64,000 nucleotides of DNA from contig CM050672.1 in the NCBI GenBank assembly GCA_027574665.1, positions 9,718,001-9,782,000 of the forward strand, given 5' to 3'. Numbering within the stretch: position 1 is the first letter of the stretch; every line of letters starts with the position of its first letter. The position numbers and the translations under genes were made by a program. The notes under the pieces are model-generated. The model was not told the DNA's origin and ran no database searches. It saw nothing but the letters and a program-made list of their open reading frames with translations. This stretch comes from Rhynochetos jubatus. Its lineage: Eukaryota; Chordata; Aves; Eurypygiformes; Rhynochetidae. Positions 11,053 through 23,549 of this stretch are shown one piece after another.

Positions 11053-12173
11053 GCAGCCAAAATGCAGCCCACATCCGGGAGAATCTCAAGAGCAGGGGGT
11101 GGAGCAAGCCAGGCCTCAAACCACGAGAAGCTCCAGCCCAAAATGCAGCCAAAATCAGACCACCTCCGGGAGAATCTCAAGAGCAGGGAGTGGAGCAAGC
11201 CAGGCCTCAAACCTCGAGAAGCTCCAGACCAAGAATCAGCCAAAATGCAGCCCACCTCCGTGAGAATCTCAAGAGCAGGGGGTGGAGCAAGCCAGGCCTC
11301 AAACCACGAGAAGCTCCAGCCCAAGAATCAGCCAAAATGCAGCCCACCTCCGGGAGAATCTCAATGGCAGAGTTTGGAGCAAGCCAGGCCTCAAACCTTG
11401 AGAAGCTCCAGCCCAAAATGCAACCAAAATGCTGCCCACATCCGGGAGAATCTCAAGAGCAGGGGCTGGAGCAAGGCAGGCCTCAAACCACGAGAAGCTC
11501 CAGCCCAAAAGGCAGCCAAAATGCAGCCCACATCGAGGAGAATATCAAGAGCATGGGGTGGAGCAAGCCAGGCCTCAAACCACGAGAAGCTCCAGCCCAA
11601 AATGCAGCCAAAATGCAGCCCACATCCGGGAGAATCTCAAGAGCAGGTTGTGGAGCAAGCCAGGCCTCGAACCATGAGAAGCTCCAGCCCTAAAGGCAGC
11701 CAAAATGCAGCCCACATCCAGGAGAATCTCAAGAGCAGGGGTTGGAGCAAGCCAGGCCTCAAACCACGAGAAGCTCCAGCCCAAAAGGCAGCCAAAATGC
11801 AGCCCACATCCGGGAGAATCTCAAGAGCAGGGGGTGGAGCAAGCCAGGCCTCAAACCACGAGAAGCTCCAGCCCAAAAGGCAGCCAAAATCCAGCCCACA
11901 TGCAGGAGAATATGAAGAGCAAGGGGTGGAGCAAGCCAGGCCTCAAACCACGAGAAGCTCCAGCCCAAAATGCAGCCAAAATCCAGCCCACATCCGGGAG
12001 AATCTCAAGAGCAGGAGGTGGAGCAAGCCAGGCCTCAAACCATGAGAAGCTCCAGCCCAAAAGGCAGCCAAAATCCAGCCCACATCCGGGAGAATCTCAA
12101 GAGCAGGGGGTGGAGCAAGCCAGGCCTCAAACCTCGAGAAGCTCCAGACCAAGATTCAGCCAAAATGCAGCCC
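11053..12173 (+). repeat. 1.12-kb segment repeated 2,115 bp downstream
   Basis: About 12 units here match 13,168-14,288 at a constant offset of 2,115 bp (23 units less 1 bp). The shared content includes the 91-bp unit (AAAATCAGACC at 11,151), the CTCAATGGCAG unit, CATGGGGTGG, CAGGTTGTGG at 11,644 and the GCAGGAGAATATGAAG unit. Differences are scattered single bases. The match stops at 12,173/14,288, where ACATCC faces ACCTCC. Confidence 0.75.
11151..11160 (+). repeat. 91-bp monomer class: AAAATCAGACC
   Basis: AAAATCAGACC stands where AAAATGCAGCCC is usual, one G short, so the unit is 91 bp. Identical copies lie at 13,266 and 18,877, exactly 2,115 and 5,611 bp apart, which are the offsets of the two large duplications covering them. 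A related substitution form without the deletion, AAAATTCAGACC, occurs near 14,370 and 19,981. One original deletion multiplied by block duplication explains all three. Confidence 0.85.
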
Positions 12174-15100
12174 ACATCCGGGAGAATCTCAAGAGCAGGG
12201 GTTGGAGCAAGCCAGGCCTCAAACCACGAGAAGCTCCAGCCCAAGAATCAGCCAAAATGCAGCCCACCTCCGGGAGAATCTCAAGAGCAGGGGGTGGAGC
12301 AAGCCAGGCCTCAAACCACGAGAAGCTCCAGCCCAAAAGGCAGCCAAAATCCAGCCCACATGCAGGAGAATATGAAGAGCAGGGGGTGGAGCAAGCCAGG
12401 CCTCAAACCACGAGAAGCTCCAGCCCAAAATGCAGCCAAAATCCAGCCCACATCCGGGAGAATCTCAAGAGCAGGGGGTGGAGCAAGCCAGGCCTCAAAC
12501 CAGGAGAAGCTCCAGCCCAAAAGGCAGCCAAAATGCAGCCCACATCAGGGAGAATCTCAAGAGCAGGGGGTGGAGCAAGCCAGGCCTCAAACCACGAGAA
12601 GCTCCAGCCCAAAAGGCAGCCAAAATGCAGCCCACCTCCGGGAGAATCTCAAGAGCAGGGGTTGGAGCAAGCCAGGCCTCAAACCACGAGAAGCTCCAGC
12701 CCTAAAGGCAGCCAATATGCAGCCCACATCCGGGAGAATCGCAAGAGCAGGGGGTGGAGGAAGCCAGGCCTCAAACCACGAGAAGCTCCAGCCCAAAAGG
12801 CAGCCAAAATGCAGCCCACCTCCGGGAGAATCTCAAGAGCAGGGGGTGGAGCAAGCCAGGCCTCAAACCATGAGAAGCTCCAGCCCAAAAGGCAGCCAAA
12901 ATGCAGCCCACATCCGGGAGAATCTCAAGAGCAGGGGGTGGAGCAAGCCAGGCCTCAAACCTGGAGAAGCTCCCGACCAAGAATCAGCCAAAATGCAGCC
13001 CACCTCCGGGAGAATCTCAAGAGCAGGGGGTGGAGCAAGCCAGGCCTCAAACCACGAGAAGCTCCAGCCCAAAATGCAGCCAAAATGCAGCCCACCTCCG
13101 GGAGAATCTCAAGAGCAGGGGCTGGAGCAAGGCAGGCCTCAAACCACGAGAAGCTCCAGCCCAAAAGGCAGCCAAAATGCAGCCCACATCCGGGAGAATC
13201 TCAAGAGCAGGGGGTGGAGCAAGCCAGGCCTCAAACCACGAGAAGCTCCAGCCCAAAATGCAGCCAAAATCAGACCACCTCCGGGAGAATCTCAAGAGCA
13301 GGGGGTGGAGCAAGCCAGGCCTCAAACCTCGAGAAGCTCCAGACCAAGAATCAGCCAAAATGCAGCCCACCTCCGTGAGAATCTCAAGAGCAGGGGGTGG
13401 AGCAAGCCAGGCCTCAAACCACGAGAAGCTCCAGCCCAAGAATCAGCCAAAATGCAGCCCACCTCCGGGAGAATCTCAATGGCAGAGTTTGGAGCAAGCC
13501 AGGCCTCAAACCTTGAGAAGCTCCAGCCCAAAATGCAACCAAAATGCTGCCCACATCCGGGAGAATCTCAAGAGCAGGGGCTGGAGCAAGCCAGGCCTCA
13601 AACCACGAGAAGCTCCAGCCCAAAAGGCAGCCAAAATGCAGCCCACATCCAGGAGAATATCAAGAGCATGGGGTGGAGCAAGCCAGGCCTCAAACCACGA
13701 GAAGCTCCAGCCCAAAAGGCAGCCAAAATGCAGCCCACATCCGGGAGAATCTCAAGAGCAGGTTGTGGAGCAAGCCAGGCCTCGAACCATGAGAAGCTCC
13801 AGCCCTAAAGGCAGCCAAAATGCAGCCCACATCCGGGAGAATCTCAAGAGCAGGGGTTGGAGCAAGCCAGGCCTCAAACCACGAGAAGCTCCAGCCCAAA
13901 AGGCAGCCAAAATGCAGCCCACATCCGGGAGAATCTCAAGAGCAGGGGGTGGAGCAAGCCAGGCCTCAAACCACGAGAAGCTCCAGCCCAAAAGGCAGCC
14001 AAAATCCAGCCCACATGCAGGAGAATATGAAGAGCAGGGGGTGGAGCAAGCCAGGCCTCAAACCACGAGAAGCTCCAGCCCAAAATGCAGCCAAAATCCA
14101 GCCCACATCCGGGAGAATCTCAAGAGCAGGAGGTGGAGCAAGCCAGGCCTCAAACCATGAGAAGCTCCAGCCCAAAAGGCAGCCAAAATCCAGCCCACAT
14201 CCGGGAGAATCTCAAGAGCAGGGGGTGGAGCAAGCCAGGCCTCAAACCTCGAGAAGCTCCAGACCAAGATTCAGCCAAAATGCAGCCCACCTCCGGGAGA
14301 ATCTCAAGAGCAGGGGGTGGAGCAAGCCAGGCCTCAAACCACGAGAAGCTCCAGCCCAAAATGTAGCCAAAATTCAGACCACCTCCGGGAGAATCTCAAG
14401 AGCAGGGGGTGGAGCAAGCCAGGCCTCAAACCTCGAGAAGCTCCAGACCAAGAATCAGCCAAAATGCAGCCCACCTCCGTGAGAATCTCAAGAGCAGGGG
14501 GTGGAGCAAGCCAGGCCTCAAACCACGAGAAGCTCCAGCCCAAGAATCAGCCAAAATGCAGCCCACCTCCGGGAGAATCTCAATGGCAGAGTTTGGAGAA
14601 AGCCAGGCCTCAAACCTTGAGAAGCTCCAGCCCAAAATGCAACCAAAATGCTGCCCACATCCGGGAGAATCTCAAGAGCAGGGGCTGGAGCAAGCCAGGC
14701 CTCAAACCACGAGAAGCTCCAGCCCAAAAGGCAGCCAAAATGCAGCCCACATCCAGGAGAATATCAAGAGCATGGGGTGGAGCAAGCCAGGCCTCAAACC
14801 ACGAGAAGCTCGAGCCCAAAAGGCAGCCAAAATGCAGCCCACATCCGGGAGAATCTCAAGAGCAGGTTGTGGAGCAAGCCAGGCCTCGAACCATGAGAAG
14901 CTCCAGCCCTAAAGGCAGCCAAAATGCAGCCCACATCCGGGAGAATCTCAAGAGCAGGGGTTGGAGCAAGCCAGGCCTCAAACCACGAGAAGCTCCAGCC
15001 CAAAAGGCAGCCAAAATGCAGCCCACCTCCGGGAGAATCTCAAGAGCAGGGGGTGGAGCAAGCCAGGCCTCAAACCACGAGAAGCTCCAGCCCAAAAGGC

Positions 15101-17596
15101 AGCCAAAATCCAGCCCACATGCAGGAGAATATGAAGAGCAGGGGGTGCAGGAAGCCAGGCCTCAAACCACGAGAAGCTCCAGCCCAAAATGCAGCCAAAA
15201 TCCAGCCCACATCCGGGAGAATCTCAAGAGCAGGGGGTGGAGCAAGCCAGGCCTCAAACCACGAGAAGCTCCAGCCCAAAAGGCAGCCAAAATGCAGCCC
15301 ACATCAGGGAGAATCTCAAGAGCAGGGGGTGGAGCAAGCCAGGCCTCAAACCACGAGAAGCTCCAGCCCAAAAGGCAGCCAAAATGCAGCCCACCTCCGG
15401 GAGAATATCAAGAGCAGGGGGTGGAGCAAGCCAGGCCTCAAACCACGAGAAGCTCCAGCCCTAAAGGCAGCCAATATGCAGCCCACATCCGGGAGAATCG
15501 CAAGAGCAGGGGGTGGAGGAAGCCAGGCCTCAAACCACGAGAAGCTCCAGCCCAAAAGGCAGCCAAAATGCAGCCCACCTCCGGGAGAATCTCAAGAGCA
15601 GGGGGTGGAGCAAGCCAGGCCTCAAACCATGAGAAGCTCCAGCCCAAAAGGCAGCCAAAATGCAGCCCACATCCGGGAGAATCTCAAGAGCAGGGGGTGG
15701 AGCAAGCCAGGCCTCAAACCTCGAGAAGCTCCAGACCAAGAATCAGCCAAAATGCAGCCCACCTCCGGGAGAATCTCAAGAGCAGGGGGTGGAGCAAGCC
15801 AGGCCTCAAACCACGAGAAGCTCCAGCCCAAAATGCAGCCAAAATGCAGCCCACCTCCGGGAGAATCTCAAGAGCAGGGGCTGGAGCAAGGCAGGCCTCA
15901 AACCACGAGAAGCTCCAGCCCAAAAGGCAGCCAAAATCCAGCCCACATCCGGGAGAATCTCAAGAGCAGGGGGTGGAGCAAGCCAGGCCTCAAACCACGA
16001 GAAGCTCCAGCCCTAAAGGCAGCCAAAATGCAGCCCACATCCCGGAGAATCTCAAGAGCAGGGGTTGGAGCAAGCCAGGCCTCAAACCACGAGAAGCTCC
16101 AGCCCAAAATGCAGCCAAAATCCAGCCCACATCCGGGAGAATCTCAAGAGCAGGGGGTGGAGCAAGCCAGGCCTCAAACCACGAGAAGCTCCAGCCCAAA
16201 AGGCAGCCAAAATCCAGTCCACATGCAGGAGAATATGAAGAGCAGGGGGTGGAGCAAGCCAGGCCTCAAACCACGAGAAGCTCCAGCCCAAAATGCAGCC
16301 AAAATCCAGCCCACCTCCGGGAGAATCTCAAGAGCAGGGGGTGGAGCAAGCCAGGCCTCAAACCACGAGAAGCTCCAGCCCAAAAGGCAGCCAAAATGCA
16401 GCCCACCTCCGGGAGAATCTCAAGAGCAGGGGGTGGAGCAAGCCAGGCCTCAAACCATGAGAAGCTCCAGCCCAAAAGGCAGCCAAAATGCAGCCCACAT
16501 CCGGGAGAATCTCAAGAGGAGGGGGTGGAGCAAGCCAGGCCTCAAACCTCGAGAAGCTCCAGCCCAAAATGTAGCCAAAATCCAGCCCACATCCGGGAGA
16601 ATCTCAAGAGCAGGGGGTGGAGCAAGCCAGGCCTCAAACCACGAGAAGCTCCAGCCCAAAAGGCAGCCAAAATGCAGCCCACCTCCGGGAGAATCTCAAT
16701 GGCAGATTTTGGAGCAAGCCAGGCCTCAAACCACGAGAAGATCCAGCCCAAAAGGCAGCCAAAATGCAGCCCACATCCGGGAGAATCTGAAGAGCAGGGG
16801 GTGGAGCAAGCCAGGCCTCAAACCACGAGAAGCTCCAGCCCGAAAGGCAGCCAAAATGCAGCCCACCTCCGGGAGAATCTCAAGAGCAGGAGGTGGAGCA
16901 AGGCAGGCCTCAAACCATGAGAAGCTCCAGCCCAAAAGGCAGCCAAAATCCAGCCCACATCCGGGAGAATCTCAAGAGCAGGGGGTGGAGAAAGCCAGGC
17001 CTCAAACCACGAGAAGCTCCAGCCCAAAAGGCAGCCAAAATGCAGCCCACCTCCGGGAGAATCTCAAGAGCAGGGGGTGGAGCAAGCCAGGCCTCAAACC
17101 ACGAGAAGCTCCAGCCCAAAAGGCAGCCAAAATGCAGCCCACCTCCGGGAGAATCTCAAGAGCAGGGGGTGGAGCAAGCCAGGCCTCAAACCACGAGAAG
17201 CTCCAGCCCTAAAGGCAGCCAAAATGCAGCCCACATCCGGGAGAATCGCAAGAGCAGGGGGTGGAGGAAGCCAGGCCTCAAACCACGAGAAGCTCCAGCC
17301 CAAATGGCAGCCAAAATGCAGCCCACATGCGGGAGAATCTCAAGAGCAGGGGGTGGAGCAAGCCAGGCCTCAAACCTCGAGAAGCTCCAGACCAAGAATC
17401 AGCCAAAATGCAGGCCACATCCGGGAGAATCTCAAGAGCAGGGGGTGGAGCAAGCCAGGCCTCAAACCACGAGAAGCTCCAGCCCAAAAGGCAGCCAAAA
17501 TGCAGCCCACATGCAGGAGAATCTCAAGGGCAGGGGGTGGAGCAAGCCAGGCCTCAAACCACGAGAAGCTCCAGCCCAAAATGCAGCCAAAATCCA
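11986..17596 (+). repeat. Higher-order block A, copy 1 (5.61 kb)
   Basis: This stretch of 61 units, with one 91-bp unit, is repeated immediately to the right at an offset of 5,611 bp. Unit order, rare variants and the 91-bp unit are all reproduced. CAGGTTGTGG lies at 13,759 and 14,863 here and at 19,370 and 20,474 in copy 2. The private variant AAGATTCAGCC near 12,149 recurs near 17,760. The left boundary is set by AATCCAGCCC here against AATCCAGGCA at 17,592 in copy 2, after which both agree. By eye the two copies differ at only scattered bases through about 16.1 kb. Confidence 0.8.
13759..13768 (+). repeat. Marker subfamily CAGGTTGTGG
   Basis: This change within the G-run, usually linked in the same unit with CCTCGAACCATGAG, tags one subfamily: 11,644, 13,759, 14,863, 19,370, 20,474, 25,442, 26,546, 33,262, 34,827, 41,451, 44,488, 46,144, 46,430, and without the linked change at 52,487. 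Three pairs (13,759/14,863, 19,370/20,474, 25,442/26,546) share a 1,104-bp, 12-unit spacing. The subfamily is absent left of 11.6 kb and right of 52.5 kb. Confidence 0.8.
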
Positions 17597-20500
17597 GGCA
17601 ACATCCGGGAGAATCTCAAGAGCAGGAGGTGGAGCAAGCCAGGCCTCAAACCATGAGAAGCTCCAGCCCAAAAGGCAGCCAAAATCCAGCCCACATCCGG
17701 GAGAATCTCAAGAGCAGGGGGTGGAGCAAGCCAGGCCTCAAACCTCGAGAAGCTCCAGACCAAGATTCAGCCAAAATGCAGCCCACATCCGGGAGAATCT
17801 CAAGAGCAGGGGTTGGAGCAAGCCAGGCCTCAAACCACGAGAAGCTCCAGCCCAAGAATCAGCCAAAATGCAGCCCACCTCCGGGAGAATCTCAAGAGCA
17901 GGGGGTGGAGCAAGCCAGGCCTCAAACCACGAGAAGCTCCAGCCCAAAAGGCAGCCAAAATCCAGCCCACATGCAGGAGAATATGAAGAGCAGGGGGTGG
18001 AGCAAGCCAGGCCTCAAACCACGAGAAGCTCCAGCCCAAAATGCAGCCAAAATCCAGCCCACATCCGGGAGAATCTCAAGAGCAGGGGGTGGAGCAAGCC
18101 AGGCCTCAAACCAGGAGAAGCTCCAGCCCAAAAGGCAGCCAAAATGCAGCCCACATCAGGGAGAATCTCAAGAGCAGGGGGTGGAGCAAGCCAGGCCTCA
18201 AACCACGAGAAGCTCCAGCCCAAAAGGCAGCCAAAATGCAGCCCACCTCCGGGAGAATCTCAAGAGCAGGGGGTGGAGCAAGCCAGGCCTCAAACCACGA
18301 GAAGCTCCAGCCCTAAAGGCAGCCAATATGCAGCCCACATCCGGGAGAATCGCAAGAGCAGGGGGTGGAGGAAGCCAGGCCTCAAACCACGAGAAGCTCC
18401 AGCCCAAAAGGCAGCCAAAATGCAGCCCACCTCCGGGAGAATCTCAAGAGCAGGGGGTGGAGCAAGCCAGGCCTCAAACCATGAGAAGCTCCAGCCCAAA
18501 AGGCAGCCAAAATGCAGCCCACATCCGGGAGAATCTCAAGAGCAGGGGGTGGAGCAAGCCAGGCCTCAAACCTGGAGAAGCTCCCGACCAAGAATCAGCC
18601 AAAATGCAGCCCACCTCCGGGAGAATCTCAAGAGCAGGGGGTGGAGCAAGCCAGGCCTCAAACCACGAGAAGCTCCAGCCCAAAATGCAGCCAAAATCCA
18701 GCCCACCTCCGGGAGAATCTCAAGAGCAGGGGCTGGAGCAAGGCAGGCCTCAAACCACGAGAAGCTCCAGCCCAAAAGGCAGCCAAAATGCAGCCCACAT
18801 CCGGGAGAATCTCAAGAGCAGGGGGTGGAGCAAGCCAGGCCTCAAACCACGAGAAGCTCCAGCCCAAAATGCAGCCAAAATCAGACCACCTCCGGGAGAA
18901 TCTCAAGAGCAGGGGGTGGAGCAAGCCAGGCCTCAAACCTCGAGAAGCTCCAGACCAAGAATCAGCCAAAATGCAGCCCACCTCCGTGAGAATCTCAAGA
19001 GCAGGGGGTGGAGCAAGCCAGGCCTCAAACCACGAGAAGCTCCAGCCCAAGAATCAGCCAAAATGCAGCCCACCTCCGGGAGAATCTCAATGGCAGAGTT
19101 TGGAGCAAGCCAGGCCTCAAACCTTGAGAAGCTCCAGCCCAAAATGCAACCAAAATGCTGCCCACATCCGGGAGAATCTCAAGAGCAGGGGCTGGAGCAA
19201 GCCAGGCCTCAAACCACGAGAAGCTCCAGCCCAAAAGGCAGCCAAAATGCAGCCCACATCCAGGAGAATATCAAGAGCATGGGGTGGAGCAAGCCAGGCC
19301 TCAAACCACGAGAAGCTCCAGCCCTAAAGGCAGCCAAAATGCAGCCCACATCCGGGAGAATCTCAAGAGCAGGTTGTGGAGCAAGCCAGGCCTCGAACCA
19401 TGAGAAGCTCCAGCCCTAAAGGCAGCCAAAATGCAGCCCACATCCGGGAGAATCTCAAGAGCAGGGGTTGGAGCAAGCCAGGCCTCAAACCACGAGAAGC
19501 TCCAGCCCAAAAGGCAGCCAAAATGCAGCCCACATCCGGGAGAATCTCAAGAGCAGGGGGTGGAGCAAGCCAGGCCTCAAACCACGAGAAGCTCCAGCCC
19601 AAAAGGCAGCCAAAATCCAGCCCACATGCAGGAGAATATGAAGAGCAGGGGGTGGAGCAAGCCAGGCCTCAAACCACGAGAAGCTCCAGCCCAAAATGCA
19701 GCCAAAATCCAGCCCACATCCGGGAGAATCTCAAGAGCAGGAGGTGGAGCAAGCCAGGCCTCAAACCATGAGAAGCTCCAGCCCAAAAGGCAGCCAAAAT
19801 CCAGCCCACATCCGGGAGAATCTCAAGAGCAGGGGGTGGAGCAAGCCAGGCCTCAAACCTCGAGAAGCTCCAGACCAAGATTCAGCCAAAATGCAGCCCA
19901 CCTCCGGGAGAATCTCAAGAGCAGGGGGTGGAGCAAGCCAGGCCTCAAACCACGAGAAGCTCCAGCCCAAAATGTAGCCAAAATTCAGACCACCTCCGGG
20001 AGAATCTCAAGAGCAGGGGGTGGAGCAAGCCAGGCCTCAAACCTCGAGAAGCTCCAGACCAAGAATCAGCCAAAATGCAGCCCACCTCCGTGAGAATCTC
20101 AAGAGCAGGGGGTGGAGCAAGCCAGGCCTCAAACCACGAGAAGCTCCAGCCCAAGAATCAGCCAAAATGCAGCCCACCTCCGGGAGAATCTCAATGGCAG
20201 AGTTTGGAGAAAGCAAGGCCTCAAACCTTGAGAAGCTCCAGCCCAAAATGCAACCAAAATGCTGCCCACATCCGGGAGAATCTCAAGAGCAGGGGCTGGA
20301 GCAAGCCAGGCCTCAAACCACGAGAAGCTCCAGCCCAAAAGGCAGCCAAAATGCAGCCCACATCCAGGAGAATATCAAGAGCATGGGGTGGAGCAAGCCA
20401 GGCCTCAAACCACGAGAAGCTCGAGCCCAAAAGGCAGCCAAAATGCAGCCCACATCCGGGAGAATCTCAAGAGCAGGTTGTGGAGCAAGCCAGGCCTCGA

Positions 20501-23100
20501 ACCATGAGAAGCTCCAGCCCTAAAGGCAGCCAAAATGCAGCCCACATCCGGGAGAATCTCAAGAGCAGGGGTTGGAGCAAGCCAGGCCTCAAACCACGAG
20601 AAGCTCCAGCCCAAAAGGCAGCCAAAATGCAGCCCACCTCCGGGAGAATCTCAAGAGCAGGGGGTGGAGCAAGCCAGGCCTCAAACCACGAGAAGCTCCA
20701 GCCCAAAAGGCAGCCAAAATCCAGCCCACATGCAGGAGAATATGAAGAGCAGGGGGTGGAGGAAGCCAGGCCTCAAACCACGAGAAGCTCCAGCCCAAAA
20801 TGCAGCCAAAATCCAGCCCACATCCGGGAGAATCTCAAGAGCAGGGGGTGGAGCAAGCCAGGCCTCAAACCACGAGAAGCTCCAGCCCAAAAGGCAGCCA
20901 AAATGCAGCCCACATCAGGGAGAATCTCAAGAGCAGGGGGTGGAGCAAGCCAGGCCTCAAACCACGAGAAGCTCCAGCCCAAAAGGCAGCCAAAATGCAG
21001 CCCACCTCCGGGAGAATATCAAGAGCAGGGGGTGGAGCAAGCCAGGCCTCAAACCACGAGAAGCTCCAGCCCTAAAGGCAGCCAATATGCAGCCCACATC
21101 CGGGAGAATCGCAAGAGCAGGGGGTGGAGGAAGCCAGGCCTCAAACCACGAGAAGCTCCAGCCCAAAAGGCAGCCAAAATGCAGCCCACCTCCGGGAGAA
21201 TCTCAAGAGCAGGGGGTGGAGCAAGCCAGGCCTCAAACCATGAGAAGCTCCAGCCCAAAAGGCAGCCAAAATGCAGCCCACATCCGGGAGAATCTCAAGA
21301 GCAGGGGGTGGAGCAAGCCAGGCCTCAAACCTCGAGAAGCTCCAGACCAAGAATCAGCCAAAATGCAGCCCACCTCCGGGAGAATCTCAAGAGCAGGGGG
21401 TGGAGCAAGCCAGGCCTCAAACCACGAGAAGCTCCAGCCCAAAATGCAGCCAAAATGCAGCCCACCTCCGGGAGAATCTCAAGAGCAGGGGCTGGAGCAA
21501 GGCAGGCCTCAAACCACGAGAAGCTCCAGCCCAAAAGGCAGCCAAAATCCAGCCCACATCCGGGAGAATCTCAAGAGCAGGGGGTGGAGCAAGCCAGGCC
21601 TCAAACCACGAGAAGCTCCAGCCCTAAAGGCAGCCAAAATGCAGCCCACATCCCGGAGAATCTCAAGAGCAGGGGTTGGAGCAAGCCAGGCCTCAAACCA
21701 CGAGAAGCTCCAGCCCAAAAGGCAGCCAAAATCCAGCCCACATCCGGGAGAATCTCAAGAGCAGGGGGTGGAGCAAGCCAGGCCTCAAACCACGAGAAGC
21801 TCCAGCCCAAAAGGCAGCCAAAATCCAGTCCACATGCAGGAGAATATGAAGAGCAGGGGGTGGAGCAAGCCAGGCCTCAAACCACGAGAAGCTCCAGCCC
21901 AAAATGCAGCCAAAATCCAGCCCACCTCCGGGAGAATCTCAAGAGCAGGGGGTGGAGCAAGCCAGGCCTCAAACCTCGAGAAGCTCGAGCCCAAAAGGCA
22001 GCCAAAATCCAGCCCACATCCGGGAGAAACTCAAGAGCAGGGGGTGGAGCAAGCCAGGCCTCAAACCACGAGAAGCTCCAGCCCAAAAGGCAGCCAAAAT
22101 GCAGCCCACCTCCGGGAGAATCTCAAGAGCAGGGGGTGGAGCAAGCCAGGCCTCAAACCATGAGAAGCTCCAGCCCAAAAGGCAGCCAAAATGCAGCCCA
22201 CATCCGGGAGAATCTCAAGAGGAGGGGGTGGAGCAAGCCAGGCCTCAAACCTCGAGAAGCTCCAGCCCAAAATGTAGCCAAAATCCAGCCCACATCCGGG
22301 AGAATCTCAAGAGCAGGGGGTGGAGCAAGCCAGGCCTCAAACCACGAGAAGCTCCAGCCCAAAAGGCAGCCAAAATGCAGCCCACCTCCGGGAGAATCTC
22401 AATGGCAGATTTTGGAGCAAGCCAGGCCTCAAACCACGAGAAGATCCAGCCCAAAAGGCAGCCAAAATGCAGCCCACATCCGGGAGAATCTGAAGAGCAG
22501 GGGGTGGAGCAAGCCAGGCCTCAAACCACGAGAAGCTCCAGCCCGAAAGGCAGCCAAAATGCAGCCCACCTCCGGGAGAATCTCAAGAGCAGGAGGTGGA
22601 GCAAGCCAGGCCTCAAACCATGAGAAGCTCCAGCCCAAAAGGCAGCCAAAATCCAGCCCACATCCGGGAGAATCTCAAGAGCAGGGGGTGGAGCAAGCCA
22701 GGCCTCAAACCACGAGAAGCTCCAGCCCAAAAGGCAGCCAAAATCCAGCCCACATCCGGGAGAATCTCAAGAGCAGGGGGTGGAGAAAGCCAGGCCTCAA
22801 ACCACGAGAAGCTCCAGCCCAAAAGGCAGCCAAAATGCAGCCCACCTCCGGGAGAATCTCAAGAGCAGGGGGTGGAGCAAGCCAGGCCTCAAACCACGAG
22901 AAGCTCCAGCCCAAAAGGCAGCCAAAATGCAGCCCACCTCCGGGAGAATATCAAGAGCAGGGGGTGGAGCAAGCCAGGCCTCAAACCACGAGAAGCTCCA
23001 ACCCTAAAGGCAGCCAAAATGCAGCCCACATCCGGGAGAATCGCAAGAGCAGGGGGTGGAGGAAGCCAGGCCTCAAACCACGAGAAGCTCCAGCGCAAAA
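17597..23100 (+). repeat. Higher-order block A, copy 2
   Basis: Tandem copy of block A at +5,611 bp. The offset becomes 5,703 bp near 22.0 kb and 5,795 bp near 22.7 kb, so copy 2 gained, or copy 1 lost, one unit at each place. Similarity fades after about 23,100. The 1,104-bp (12-unit) spacing of the paired CAGGTTGTGG markers is conserved at 19,370 and 20,474. Copy 2 has a longest stop-free stretch of 1,327 codons (19,928-23,911), which is a composition effect and not a gene. Confidence 0.78.
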
Positions 23101-23549
23101 CGCAGCCAAAATGCAGCCCACATCCGGGAGAATCTCAAGAGCAGGGGGTGGAGCAAGCCAGGCCTCAAACCATGAGAAGCTCCAGACCAAAAGGCAGCCA
23201 AAATGCAGCCCACATCCGGGAGAATCTCAAGAGCAGGGGGTGGAGCAAGCCAGGCCTCAAACCTCGAGAAGCTCCAGACCAAGAATCAGCCAAAATGCAG
23301 CCCACCTCCGGGAGAATCTCAAGAGCAGGGGGTGGAGCAAGCCAGGCCTCAAACCACGAGAAGCTCCAGCCCAAAAGGCAGCCATAATGCAGCCCACCTC
23401 CGGGAGAATCTCAAGAGCAGGGGCTGGAGCAAGCCAGGCCTCAAACCACGAGAAGCTCCAGCCCAAAAGGCAGCCAAAATGCAGCCCACATCCAGGAGAA
23501 TATCAAGAGCATGGGGTGGAGCAAGCCAGGCCTCAAACCACGAGAAGCT

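Larger units (their letters stand above)
3300..11985 (+). repeat. Mixed satellite, no large duplication seen
   Basis: About 94 units. Two recognisable subfamilies appear here for the first time. One has CTCAATGGCAG in place of CTCAAGAGCAG, followed by TTTGGAGC and often CCTTGTGAAGATCC (5565, 6577, 7497, 8509; a related CTCAAAGGCAG at 6025). The other has AAAATGTAGCC with AGGTGGTGG and AAGCGAGG (about 7,830-9,650). Their spacings are whole multiples of 92 bp but irregular. No stretch repeats over more than a few units by eye, apart from 11,053-12,173, which is described separately. No gene is present. Confidence 0.8.
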